From contig JAFDYF010000056.1 of assembly GCA_018267575.1 (NCBI GenBank), forward strand, positions 1-64,000: a DNA stretch of 64,000 nucleotides, given 5' to 3'. Positions 38,017-46,521 of this stretch are shown piece after piece. The translations under genes were made by a program, and so were the position numbers. This stretch comes from Bacteroidota bacterium (GTDB lineage: Bacteria > Bacteroidota > Bacteroidia > Chitinophagales > Chitinophagaceae). The notes below the pieces were generated by a model. That model ran no database searches, was not told the origin of the DNA, and was given only the letters and a program-made list of their open reading frames with translations. Within the stretch, counting starts at the first letter, position 1. Each line of letters opens with the position of its first letter.

Positions 38017-38258
38017 TTTTTTCTGTCAGCATAAAAGTGATGCCCTTAAAGGAACTGCTCGATCCTCAAGGAAAAGCAGTAATGGGCGGTCTGCAGAACC
38101 TGGGTATCAAAAATGTGAGTGATGTACGCGTTGGTAAAAATATCAGCCTTCAGATTGAGGCGGCCAGTGCCGATGAAGCCAAACAGGTGGCAGAGGAAGC
38201 AAGCAAAAAGCTGCTTTCAAATGCGGTGATGGAATATTTTGAGGTTTCGGTCAACTAG
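38013..38258 (+). CDS. purS: Phosphoribosylformylglycinamidine synthase subunit PurS
   Basis: PurS bridges PurL and PurQ in the three-subunit FGAM synthetase. The 81-residue product fits: IKVMPLKELLDPQGKAVMGGLQNLG and VSDVRVGKNISLQIEA. purQ and purL are not adjacent; purM is 28 kb away. The gene is translationally coupled to pssA by a 4-bp overlap, an unexpected partner. Confidence 0.88.
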   Translation: MIFSVSIKVMPLKELLDPQGKAVMGGLQNLGIKNVSDVRVGKNISLQIEAASADEAKQVAEEASKKLLSNAVMEYFEVSVN

Positions 38259-38265
38259 TTCATCA

Positions 38266-38348
38266 GTTGAATAGTTGGTGGGTTGATTGATATGGCAGGT
38301 TCTCTCAACATATTAACCTTTCAACTGATCAACTCTTAACTATTCAAC
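38266..38348. repeat. GTTGAATAGTT / AACTATTCAAC inverted repeat
   Basis: GTTGAATAGTT (38266-38276) and AACTATTCAAC (38338-38348) are perfect complements 61 bp apart. Inside are more words of the same type (GGTTGATTGAT, CAACTGATCAAC). They fill the gap between purS and rsmI and end just before the rsmI start. Confidence 0.7.
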
Positions 38349-38354
38349 AAGCAG

Positions 38355-39020
38355 ATGCTTTACATTGTCCCATCCCCAATTGGCAATCTTCAGGATATTA
38401 CCTTCCGGGCCATCGAGACCCTGAAAAAAGTGGATCTAATATTGGCCGAAGATACCCGCACTTCACTAAAGCTACTTAACCATTATCAGGTCATAAAGCC
38501 CGTTTCTCCCTATCACCAGCATAATGAGCATAAAGTATTGCAGCATTTAGCCGATCAACTTTTACAAGGTAAAACGATGGCCTTGCTCACTGATGCGGGC
38601 ACACCCGGCATTTCAGATCCTGCTTTTTTGTTGGTCAGGGAATGCATCAAGATTGGGGTGAAAGTGGAGTGCCTGCCCGGAGCTACCGCTTTTGTGCCAG
38701 CGCTGGTCAATAGTGGTTTGCCTACCAATCGATTTGCTTTTGAAGGTTTTTTGCCATTAAAAAAAGGCCGTCAAAGCTTATTAAAAAAATTGGCTGAGGA
38801 AGAACGGACCTTGGTTCTTTATGAATCGCCCATGCGCCTTGTAAAAACATTGGAAGAGTTGGTAAATTATTTTGGGCCAGACAGGCTTTGCTGCGTGAGC
38901 CGCGAACTTACCAAGATATATGAAGAGAATAAACGTGGTGCCCTTCAGGAACTGGTCAATTATTTTAAAGAGAAAGGGGTAAAGGGTGAAATTGTGATTG
39001 TTTTACAGGGCAAGGACTAA
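38355..39020 (+). CDS. rsmI: 16S rRNA (cytidine-1402-2'-O) methyltransferase
   Basis: It methylates the ribose of C1402 in 16S rRNA. The tetrapyrrole-methylase fold is recognised by YIVPSPIGNLQDITFRA, ILAEDTRTSLKLL, LLTDAGTPGISDPA and YESPMRLVKTLEE. The length of 221 residues is at the short end; the C-terminal extension of E. coli RsmI (286 residues) is absent, which is common in Bacteroidota. Confidence 0.93.
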   Translation: MLYIVPSPIGNLQDITFRAIETLKKVDLILAEDTRTSLKLLNHYQVIKPVSPYHQHNEHKVLQHLADQLLQGKTMALLTDAGTPGISDPAFLLVRECIKIGVKVECLPGATAFVPALVNSGLPTNRFAFEGFLPLKKGRQSLLKKLAEEERTLVLYESPMRLVKTLEELVNYFGPDRLCCVSRELTKIYEENKRGALQELVNYFKEKGVKGEIVIVLQGKD

Positions 39021-39171
39021 TTTTAAGATTTTTTATAGCAGGTGTTCAACATAAAGGAGTCATTTTTGTATTATAAAGGAATTGCGCATGTTTGCCGATT
39101 GTTCAAACCTCTTTTGTTTTTAGAGTTAAGCATATGCGCATTGACAGATTCATAACCACAAAAATGAAATA

Positions 39172-39627
39172 ATGAAAAATCATCTGACCGCGTTTTTACT
39201 TTTGTCCTCATTGCTATTGGTTGTTTCTCCATCTTTTTCCCAACTCAGAAAGATTCCTTCCGAGGTAACCGAGGCCATGAAGGAGAAATATCCTAATGCC
39301 GAAAATATTTCATGGAAGGATAAGCTAACTTCCTTTGCTGCGAGTTTTGAAATGAACCAAGAAAAATACGAAGCACGTTTTAGCGATAAGGGCGATTGGA
39401 AGAGTACCGAAAAGGAGATCAATGAAAATGATTTGAAGAAGGAAGTCAAAGATGGTCTTGAAAAAAGCAAATATGCCTCATGGACCATCCAAAATATCTA
39501 TAGCATTGAATTACCTGATGAGGTAAGGCAATACCGCATATTAGTGGCTAAAAATGATATCCAGAAAAAGAACCTGCTTTTTAACACTGATGGCAGGTTG
39601 CTAAGGGACAATATTACCATTAAATAG
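39172..39627 (+). CDS. PepSY-like domain exported protein
   Basis: The 151-residue product has a signal peptide (cleavage near PSFSQ, residue 24) and two short PepSY-like repeats, each with an AMKEKYPNAENISW-type helix followed by beta strands (YEARFSDKGDW; RQYRILVAKND). This is the Bacteroidota PepSY-like (formerly BLIP-like) family of periplasmic proteins with no proven role. It is monocistronic. Confidence 0.85.
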   Translation: MKNHLTAFLLLSSLLLVVSPSFSQLRKIPSEVTEAMKEKYPNAENISWKDKLTSFAASFEMNQEKYEARFSDKGDWKSTEKEINENDLKKEVKDGLEKSKYASWTIQNIYSIELPDEVRQYRILVAKNDIQKKNLLFNTDGRLLRDNITIK

Positions 39628-39765
39628 GTTCGATAAACTATACAGTAACGGATTGGGGCATCCCCATTACGCTGGGTTCTTTCGCCAGAGAGAATTTTGT
39701 TTTTCGAAATTTCTTTTCCCTATCGAATCTATTTATCGAAATTTGCCTTTAAACTCAAGAAACCG

Positions 39766-41703
39766 ATGAAGAAGTTTTCCTGTTTTTCTATATTGATTTT
39801 TGCAGTATCACTATATGCTTTCTCTCAACCAGACCGATGGCAGCAGCGTGTAAAATATGCCATGGACGTGAAGATGGATGTGGGTACCAACCGGTTTACG
39901 GGCAAGCAAAGACTGGAATATTTCAACAATTCACCCGATACCTTGAAAAGGGTGTTTTATCATTTATACTGGAATGCTTTTCAGCCAAACAGTATGATGG
40001 ATAACCGTAGCCGTGAACTGGGCAAAATTTCATTGGGCCGTAGCCGGAATGGACAGGAAGTAATGGATTGGGATAGCCGTGTACGTGACCGCATATTGAA
40101 TTTGAAGCCAGATGAAATCGGCTATCAGCATGTGGTATCCCTTAAGATGAACGGGGTGGCACAGCCCTTCAAAGAAGAGGAGACAATCCTTGAGGTAAAA
40201 CTCACCAAGCCCATCCTTCCCAAATCGGTTGCTGTTTTTGAAATGGGGTTTGAAGCACAGGTTCCTTTGCAGGTGCGCCGGAGTGGTAGGGATAACCCAC
40301 AAACCGGTGTGCGGTATTCGATGAGCCAATGGTACCCCAAAATCTGTGAATATGATTATGAAGGATGGCATCCCACGCCTTATGTAGCTCGTGAATTTTA
40401 TGGGGTTTGGGGCGATTATGATGTAAAAATTACCATCGATAAAAATTATATTCTCGGAGGTACCGGTTACCTGCAAAATGCCAACCATATCGGTTATGGT
40501 TATGAAGCTCCCGGAACAAAACCGTTACGTACCGCAGGCGAAATGCTCACTTGGCATTTTGTTGCTCCCAATGTGCACGATTTTATGTGGGCCGCCGATC
40601 CAGAATACAAGCATTTGGTAAGGTATATCAAGAATGGGCCTGCGATTCATGTACTTTATAAAAATACAGACAAGGATCCAACCGTGGATGCCTCTTGGAA
40701 CCGGCTGGCCGATGCAGCGGTAATAGCATTGCCATTTATAGAAAAGACTTTTGGAAAATATCCATATAAGCAATATTCTTTTGTACTTGGCGGCGATGGG
40801 GGTATGGAATATCCAATGGCTACTTTGGTAAACGGACCAGGAATTGGACTCTGCTTTCATGAGTGGATGCACAGTTGGTACCAAGGTATGTTGGGCACCA
40901 ATGAATCGATGTATGCTTGGATGGACGAAGGGTTTACCACCTATGCGGAAGAGCGTGTGTCAGATTATTATTATCAGGAGGAGCTAAAAAAACATCCTGA
41001 TAATAAAGGCCTGGCAGATATGCTCGAGAAAAAAGAATCTCAATTGCCTTCAGGACAAGCAGACTCCTACAGAAGTTATTTTTCGTTGGTAAAAAGTGGT
41101 TTGGAGGAACCACTCAGCACCCATGCCGACCATTTCAATACCAATTATGCATATAGCATTGCGTCCTATTCAAAAGGCGCTATTTTTCTAGAGCAGTTGG
41201 GCTATATCGTGAGTGATTCCATTCGCGATAAAATATTGTTGGAGTATTATCGGGAATGGCGTTTCAAGCACCCAAATGCAAATGATTTTATACGGGTGGC
41301 TGAAAAAGTAAGTGATATGAAGCTGGATTGGTACAAAGAGTATTGGGTGAACACAACGAAGACGATCGACTATGCGATTGACAGTTTATGGGAAGAACAA
41401 GGACAATCCAAAATCAGGTTGAGAATGATTGGCAAAATGCCCATGCCCATTGATGTGTTGATCCAGTATAAAGATGGGAGCAAGGAAATGGTATATATTC
41501 CCCAATACCTCATGTTTGGTGAAAAACCTGTGGAAGACCATCAGATTCCTCGTAAAACGGTCGATGCTTGGAAATGGACCAGCCCGACTTATACTTTTGA
41601 GGTTAGCCACCGATTGTTCGATATCAAATTGGTAGAAATTGATCCCACGCAAAGAATGGCCGATGTGGACCGAAAAAATAATAAGCTGGAACTGAATTGG
41701 TAA
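39766..41703 (+). CDS. M1 family zinc metallopeptidase, exported
   Basis: The 645-residue product starts with a signal peptide (MKKFSCFSILIFAVSLYAFSQ). The gluzincin core has GGMEYPMATLV in place of GAMEN and HEWMH (365-369) with the third zinc ligand Glu388, giving HEXXH-x18-E. C-terminal residues form a beta domain with KMPMPIDVLIQYKDG. It resembles the second M1 protein in this window. The ATG at 39766 is used because it begins the signal peptide. Probable role: peptide degradation in the periplasm or outside. Confidence 0.92.
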   Translation: MKKFSCFSILIFAVSLYAFSQPDRWQQRVKYAMDVKMDVGTNRFTGKQRLEYFNNSPDTLKRVFYHLYWNAFQPNSMMDNRSRELGKISLGRSRNGQEVMDWDSRVRDRILNLKPDEIGYQHVVSLKMNGVAQPFKEEETILEVKLTKPILPKSVAVFEMGFEAQVPLQVRRSGRDNPQTGVRYSMSQWYPKICEYDYEGWHPTPYVAREFYGVWGDYDVKITIDKNYILGGTGYLQNANHIGYGYEAPGTKPLRTAGEMLTWHFVAPNVHDFMWAADPEYKHLVRYIKNGPAIHVLYKNTDKDPTVDASWNRLADAAVIALPFIEKTFGKYPYKQYSFVLGGDGGMEYPMATLVNGPGIGLCFHEWMHSWYQGMLGTNESMYAWMDEGFTTYAEERVSDYYYQEELKKHPDNKGLADMLEKKESQLPSGQADSYRSYFSLVKSGLEEPLSTHADHFNTNYAYSIASYSKGAIFLEQLGYIVSDSIRDKILLEYYREWRFKHPNANDFIRVAEKVSDMKLDWYKEYWVNTTKTIDYAIDSLWEEQGQSKIRLRMIGKMPMPIDVLIQYKDGSKEMVYIPQYLMFGEKPVEDHQIPRKTVDAWKWTSPTYTFEVSHRLFDIKLVEIDPTQRMADVDRKNNKLELNW

Positions 41704-41739
41704 CTTTGAGGGTAAGCTCTATGTTTTAGTCATAGCACC

Positions 41740-42393
41740 TTAGCGGTTAAAAAGCTTGTTCACTGCTTCCACTCGGTTGTTGACGTGTAGTTTTTCATAT
41801 ATATGGTACACATGTTTGCGCACCGTTTCTGAACTGATGTTCAAATGCCCTGCTATCTGTTTATACAAAAGACCGCTGGAAAGCAATTTTAAAATTTCAG
41901 TTTCCCTGGGAGTCAATTTTCTCACGGCAGGGTTTGGCTTTTGTTCTTCCATAGGGTTGCCCACCTCACCGGTTTGGAATGCTTTGATGATTTTCCTGGC
42001 TATTAAACCGCTCATCGGTGCACCACCTTCGTATAATTCCATAATTGCCGTCAACATTTCATTGGGTGGCGTTTTCTTCAGCATGTAACTATTGGCCCCA
42101 GCACTAAGCGCATCGAAAATTTTCTTTTCATCCTCATAAATAGTACAGACCATAAATAAAAAATCATTGTGTTTCTCTTTCAGGATACGGATGCATTCGA
42201 TCCCGCTAAGACCTGCTCCCAGATTGATATCCATCAAAATAATATTGGGTTGTGCCGTGGGTATTTTTTCCAAAGCTTCTTCGGCATTGCTATAACTCCC
42301 AACAAGTTTGTACTTATTGTCCATGGCAATCACTTGCTCCATTGCAGAGCGGATCAGCTCATTATCTTCAACAATGCAGATGGAAATTTTCAT
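41740..42393 (-). CDS. LuxR-type response regulator, orphan
   Basis: The 217-residue product has a receiver domain (IVEDNELIRSAMEQVI with acidic Glu/Asp pair; phosphoacceptor Asp in IILMDINLG; conserved Lys in MLKKTPP) and a LuxR/NarL helix-turn-helix (LTPRETEILKLLSSGLLYKQIAGHLNISSETVRKHV). No sensor kinase adjoins it, so the signal is unknown. It is convergent with the M1 gene and separated from rsmG by 150 bp. Confidence 0.93.
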   Translation of the reverse strand: MKISICIVEDNELIRSAMEQVIAMDNKYKLVGSYSNAEEALEKIPTAQPNIILMDINLGAGLSGIECIRILKEKHNDFLFMVCTIYEDEKKIFDALSAGANSYMLKKTPPNEMLTAIMELYEGGAPMSGLIARKIIKAFQTGEVGNPMEEQKPNPAVRKLTPRETEILKLLSSGLLYKQIAGHLNISSETVRKHVYHIYEKLHVNNRVEAVNKLFNR

Positions 42394-42542
42394 GATGCAA
42401 AGTTCAGGAACTAGGAGTTAATAAAAATACCACTTTACGGTGATGCTACTGCTGTGTTTCGCAAAGATGTTCAATAATGAATGGTAAAAATTTCACACGC
42501 ACCTGTTGGCGGGGGCGTTCAATAGGTATAAAATGGTGTTGC

Positions 42543-43220
42543 TTAGTAAGGTACGTTTAATAAAAATTTCTCTTTGAAATAGGCTTCCCCAAAAATTTCT
42601 GATACTTCGATCATTCGGGGTCGGCAGCCGCTTTCAGAAATTTCTAAGCCAAGGTCCCCTCCTTTTAAACAGATGAGTCCGCTAGCTAAATTGGCAGGTA
42701 TTTCCTCTTCAACAAGATGAAAGGCTGCTGTTCCTTTTTTCTTGAGCAATGGTTTTGACCATCTCCATAAATCCTTCAAGGGTGCAACCGCTCTGGAAAT
42801 AGCCACATCAAATTTTCTGTTTTTGATTTCCTCGGCACGGATATGTTCGGTGCTCACATTCGATAAACCAATGGCGGCTGCCACTTCATTCACCACCTTG
42901 AGCTTTTTGCCAATACTATCCACCAAATGGAATTGGCTGTCAGGAAAAAATATAGCCAATGGGATGCCTGGGAAACCGCCACCAGTGCCAATATCGATAA
43001 CTTGACTGTTTTTGGGAAAATCGAAAACAGCGGCCATGCTCAATGAATGTAGCACATGCTTTTCATAAAGGCTGCCAATATCTTTTCTCGAAATCACATT
43101 GATTTTTTCGTTCCAATCCCGATATAGATCATCCAAGGCAGCAAGTTGTTCCAACTGTTTTGCGGTGAAATCTGCGAAATACTTTGTGATCAGTTCCAGG
43201 TTGTGCGGGGCTTTTTCCAT
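42543..43220 (-). CDS. rsmG: 16S rRNA (guanine-527-N7) methyltransferase
   Basis: It methylates G527 of 16S rRNA. Motif I is VIDIGTGGGFPGIPLAIFFPD, followed by FHLVDSIGKKLKVV and AISRAVAPLKDLW. With ATG at 43220 it has 225 residues, which is normal. It begins inside the last 31 bp of the GT2 gene, so the pair is co-transcribed. Confidence 0.92.
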   Translation of the reverse strand: MEKAPHNLELITKYFADFTAKQLEQLAALDDLYRDWNEKINVISRKDIGSLYEKHVLHSLSMAAVFDFPKNSQVIDIGTGGGFPGIPLAIFFPDSQFHLVDSIGKKLKVVNEVAAAIGLSNVSTEHIRAEEIKNRKFDVAISRAVAPLKDLWRWSKPLLKKKGTAAFHLVEEEIPANLASGLICLKGGDLGLEISESGCRPRMIEVSEIFGEAYFKEKFLLNVPY

Positions 43221-44323
43221 AAGGCCGGCATAAATATGATATAATAAAAAAACATCCAGATATCCAATAACCACCACCAAGGGAAAAGATCTTTTTCATT
43301 GAGTTTTCCCATTGCTTTGGAAAAAATAATCCCTTGTACGATCAGCCGGATAGCAAAAATGGCCAGTGAAATTTGCCAGCTAAAAAGGAGTAGGCTCAAG
43401 ATGAGCAAAGGATAAAATAGGAAATGCGTTAAGGAATAAGCGCCTAAAAGAAATTTGGTTCTCGGTTTATAATATTTCCCAGCATTATAATGTCTTGATT
43501 TTTGTCTGACCCATTCCCTAAATGTTTTTTTGGCCTCCGAAATGGTAAAGGCTTCAGGGTCGATGACGATATTGGTATTGCTGCCATCCGACACTTTGTT
43601 GATGAAGAGGTCATCATCACCGCCCGCCAAATGGTTGATGGAGGAAAAACCTTTATTGCTGAAGAACAATTCTTTTTTATAGGAAAGGTTACGGCCCACA
43701 CCCATATACGGGTCCCCACCTAATGCATAGGAGAGATATTGCAAGGCAGTATGAAAGGTTTCAAAACGGATCAGCTTATTAAGAAGACCGGGTTTTTTAT
43801 TGTAAGCACCGTATCCCAGCACAACCTTAATGCCATCGGTAAAACCAGCCTGCATTTTTTCCATCCAAAATTCACTGGCAGGCACACAGTCCGCATCAGT
43901 CAATAAAACCACTTCGTATTTGGATTCTTTGATGCCGATGGACAAAGGATATTTTTTGCCGGGAATACCTAGCGCCTCGTGTGTGAGGTTCACAATATTT
44001 AGTTCCTTAAATGTTTTTTTTAGTTCATCGAGCAGGTAACGGGTATCATCCTGACTATTATGGTTCACTACGATCACCTCATGGGTGGAGGGGTATTTTT
44101 GAACCAATGCCCCGGGAAGATTGATGGCCAGTTTGGAAGCTTCATCCCTTGCACATATAATAACACTCACAGGGTGTTGCTGTGATTTTTCTTTTTCTGC
44201 AGGTTTATAAAATGCCAGCAACCTGAAGAACTTAAAATAATAGAACAATTGAGCCAGTGTGATGATGCAAAACAACGCAAACAAAATCTGGTGCCACAAT
44301 ACATTCGAGTAAAGATGCTGCAT
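43190..44323 (-). CDS. Membrane glycosyltransferase, family 2
   Basis: The 377-residue product has one N-terminal membrane helix, a GT-A catalytic domain (PVSVIICARDE, LTDADC with the DxD motif, GGDDDLF) and two C-terminal membrane helices. The RQKSRH segment takes the place of the QxxRW motif of processive synthases. The acceptor, probably an envelope lipid or polysaccharide, cannot be inferred. It overlaps rsmG by 31 bp. A TATTTTCG on the minus strand upstream may be the -7 box. Confidence 0.88.
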   Translation of the reverse strand: MQHLYSNVLWHQILFALFCIITLAQLFYYFKFFRLLAFYKPAEKEKSQQHPVSVIICARDEASKLAINLPGALVQKYPSTHEVIVVNHNSQDDTRYLLDELKKTFKELNIVNLTHEALGIPGKKYPLSIGIKESKYEVVLLTDADCVPASEFWMEKMQAGFTDGIKVVLGYGAYNKKPGLLNKLIRFETFHTALQYLSYALGGDPYMGVGRNLSYKKELFFSNKGFSSINHLAGGDDDLFINKVSDGSNTNIVIDPEAFTISEAKKTFREWVRQKSRHYNAGKYYKPRTKFLLGAYSLTHFLFYPLLILSLLLFSWQISLAIFAIRLIVQGIIFSKAMGKLNEKDLFPWWWLLDIWMFFYYIIFMPALWKKPRTTWN

Positions 44324-44439
44324 AAGGGGCGATGGGTTTAGCTTTAGTGGTTCCTTAACCGGCTGCGAAAATAAGCAGAACCGTTGAGTTTTCCCGCATC
44401 TCGCGTCCCTTGCTTATCTTGCAGGGTTTCAAATATTTT

Positions 44440-45576
44440 ATGTCAGCATTACAATTTCAATTATCGGCAGCCGATCCGCATTCAAAGGCAAGGGCTGGGA
44501 AAATAACCACCGCCCATGGCGAAATAGCAACACCCATTTTTATGCCTGTTGGCACAGTGGGTAGCGTAAAAGCCGTTACCCAGCAGCAACTCAAGGGCTT
44601 GCATGCTCAGATTATCCTTGGTAACACCTACCATTTGTATTTAAGGCCTGGTCTGGAAGTGTTGGAAGCGGCTGGTGGACTACACCAATTCATTGGGTGG
44701 GATAGACCCATTTTAACCGATAGTGGCGGTTATCAGGTATTTTCATTGGCCGGTACCCGAAAGATCAAGGAAGAAGGGGTGACCTTCCAATCGCATATTG
44801 ATGGATCCAAACACCTGTTTACCCCCGAAAATGTGATGGACACCCAACGCATTATTGGTGCGGATATTATTATGGCTTTTGATGAATGCCCCCCATTCCC
44901 GAGTGAATATGCCTATGCAGAAAAATCCATGCACCTCACACACCGTTGGTTGGATCGATGTTTTGAACGTTTCAACAATACGGATAACAAATACGGTTAT
45001 GCGCAAAATTTATTTCCCATAGTACAGGGCAGCACCTTTGAGGACCTTCGGAAAAAATCATGTGAATATATATCGTCGAAACAAGCGGTTGGGAATGCGA
45101 TTGGTGGTTTGAGCGTTGGCGAGCCAGATGCTCAGCTCTACGATATGTGTGAACTCTGTTGCGATCATCTGCCCAAAGAAAAACCAAGATACCTGATGGG
45201 GGTAGGCACACCTTGGAATATACTGGAATGCATTGCCTTGGGTATTGATATGTTCGACTGTGTGATGCCTACACGCAATGGCCGTAATGCCATGTTATTT
45301 ACTTCAAAGGGAGTGATCAATATCGATAATAAGAAATGGGAAAAAGATTTTTCCCCAATCGATGATGGTTTTGAATCGGAAATCAGCAATCATTATAGCA
45401 AGGCTTATTTAAGACATCTGATGAAGAGTAAAGAAATACTGGGGTTGACCATTGCCAGTATCCACAATCTGGCTTTCTATCTTCATTTGGTAACGGAAGC
45501 CCGAAAACAGATTGTATCAGGGGATTTCCTGAGCTGGAAAAAGCAGCAAGTAGAAATTTTGCAAACTAGGTTATAA
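44440..45576 (+). CDS. tgt: Queuine tRNA-ribosyltransferase
   Basis: It exchanges guanine-34 for preQ1 in tRNAs with GUN anticodons. The TIM-barrel protein has LTDSGGYQVFSL with the catalytic Asp, IIMAFDECPPFPS, YLMGVGTPWNILECIA and the second Asp in MFDCVMPTRNGRNA. The length of 378 residues is normal. The zinc site is altered: where E. coli has C302-C304-C307 the aligned residues are Phe311, Ser313 and Ser316, although His342 is kept. The ATG at 44440 is used. Confidence 0.95.
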   Translation: MSALQFQLSAADPHSKARAGKITTAHGEIATPIFMPVGTVGSVKAVTQQQLKGLHAQIILGNTYHLYLRPGLEVLEAAGGLHQFIGWDRPILTDSGGYQVFSLAGTRKIKEEGVTFQSHIDGSKHLFTPENVMDTQRIIGADIIMAFDECPPFPSEYAYAEKSMHLTHRWLDRCFERFNNTDNKYGYAQNLFPIVQGSTFEDLRKKSCEYISSKQAVGNAIGGLSVGEPDAQLYDMCELCCDHLPKEKPRYLMGVGTPWNILECIALGIDMFDCVMPTRNGRNAMLFTSKGVINIDNKKWEKDFSPIDDGFESEISNHYSKAYLRHLMKSKEILGLTIASIHNLAFYLHLVTEARKQIVSGDFLSWKKQQVEILQTRL

Positions 45577-45666
45577 AGTTTTTCAAATTTTCTTGCTTTT
45601 AAAATCTATGGAAGCAGAATGATGCTTGATTGTTCTTCAACTCCTGATGAGGAAAAACATGTACCA

Positions 45667-46461
45667 TCAACGTTGGTTTTTATTTTGCGAAAAAAGCCAG
45701 GGTAACAGGTCCGGTTCTGCAAAAGCTTTTTTCCAACTATCATGATATACCCCGGGGTACTCTGTGTACTTTGCATTCGCACCCGCTGCTTTGAGTGTTC
45801 GATACATGAGGCGTGAATTGGCTACTGGCACAATCGGGTCAATGGTTCCATGAAATATCCAGATGGGGAATCGATCGGCGTATAATGATACTTGATTGGG
45901 ATTGCCTCCGCCACAAATCGGGAATGCCGCCGCAAAAAAATGGGGCTTTCGCCAAAGTATATCATAAGTGGCAAAACCACCCATTGACATCCCTCCTACA
46001 TAAATGCGATTGGTATCAATATTTTTGTTGGCATATAACTCATCACTAAGTGCCAGCAATAATTGCATGGGCTTGATGGGTGTTTTGTTTGCGGGAAAAC
46101 TGAACCTTAATGAATCATCCCATTTGGTGAACATAACGGCGTTCCAAAACGACGTGTTGGGACATTGAGGGAATACAACAATTGCTGGATATTTTTCCCT
46201 GTTCGATGAATCCAAAAATAAATCTGCACCCCAGAATAACTGTTTTTCATTATCCTTTCCTCTGGACCCTGAGCCATGAAGAAAGAGTACCAAGGGATAT
46301 TTTTTTTCAGGATCAAAATGTTTGGGATAGAGAATGCGGTAGGGGAGGCTATCAGATCCCCGTACAAACCATTTTTTTTGGAACAAGCTTCTATCCTGGG
46401 CATTTGTGACCAATGCCAGAACCAAAAAAAGAAATGCGTTGACCGAACTTTTAAATATCAT
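45667..46461 (-). CDS. Exported alpha/beta-hydrolase (esterase/peptidase-like)
   Basis: The 264-residue product has a signal peptide (LFLVLALVTNAQ) and an alpha/beta-hydrolase fold: VLFLHGSGSRGKDNE, nucleophile elbow GMSMGG, acid Asp in GTIDPIVP, and His in YHDSW. This matches the phospholipase/PHB-depolymerase-like esterases with an oxyanion-type HGSG. It follows the M1 gene by 60 bp on the same strand. Substrate unknown. Confidence 0.87.
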   Translation of the reverse strand: MIFKSSVNAFLFLVLALVTNAQDRSLFQKKWFVRGSDSLPYRILYPKHFDPEKKYPLVLFLHGSGSRGKDNEKQLFWGADLFLDSSNREKYPAIVVFPQCPNTSFWNAVMFTKWDDSLRFSFPANKTPIKPMQLLLALSDELYANKNIDTNRIYVGGMSMGGFATYDILWRKPHFFAAAFPICGGGNPNQVSLYADRFPIWIFHGTIDPIVPVANSRLMYRTLKAAGANAKYTEYPGVYHDSWKKAFAEPDLLPWLFSQNKNQR

Positions 46462-46521
46462 ACATTTTGGTGATTGCCAAAAGAACTATCAACGCATTAT
46501 TTGCTTTTTAGTTCATTTTTT

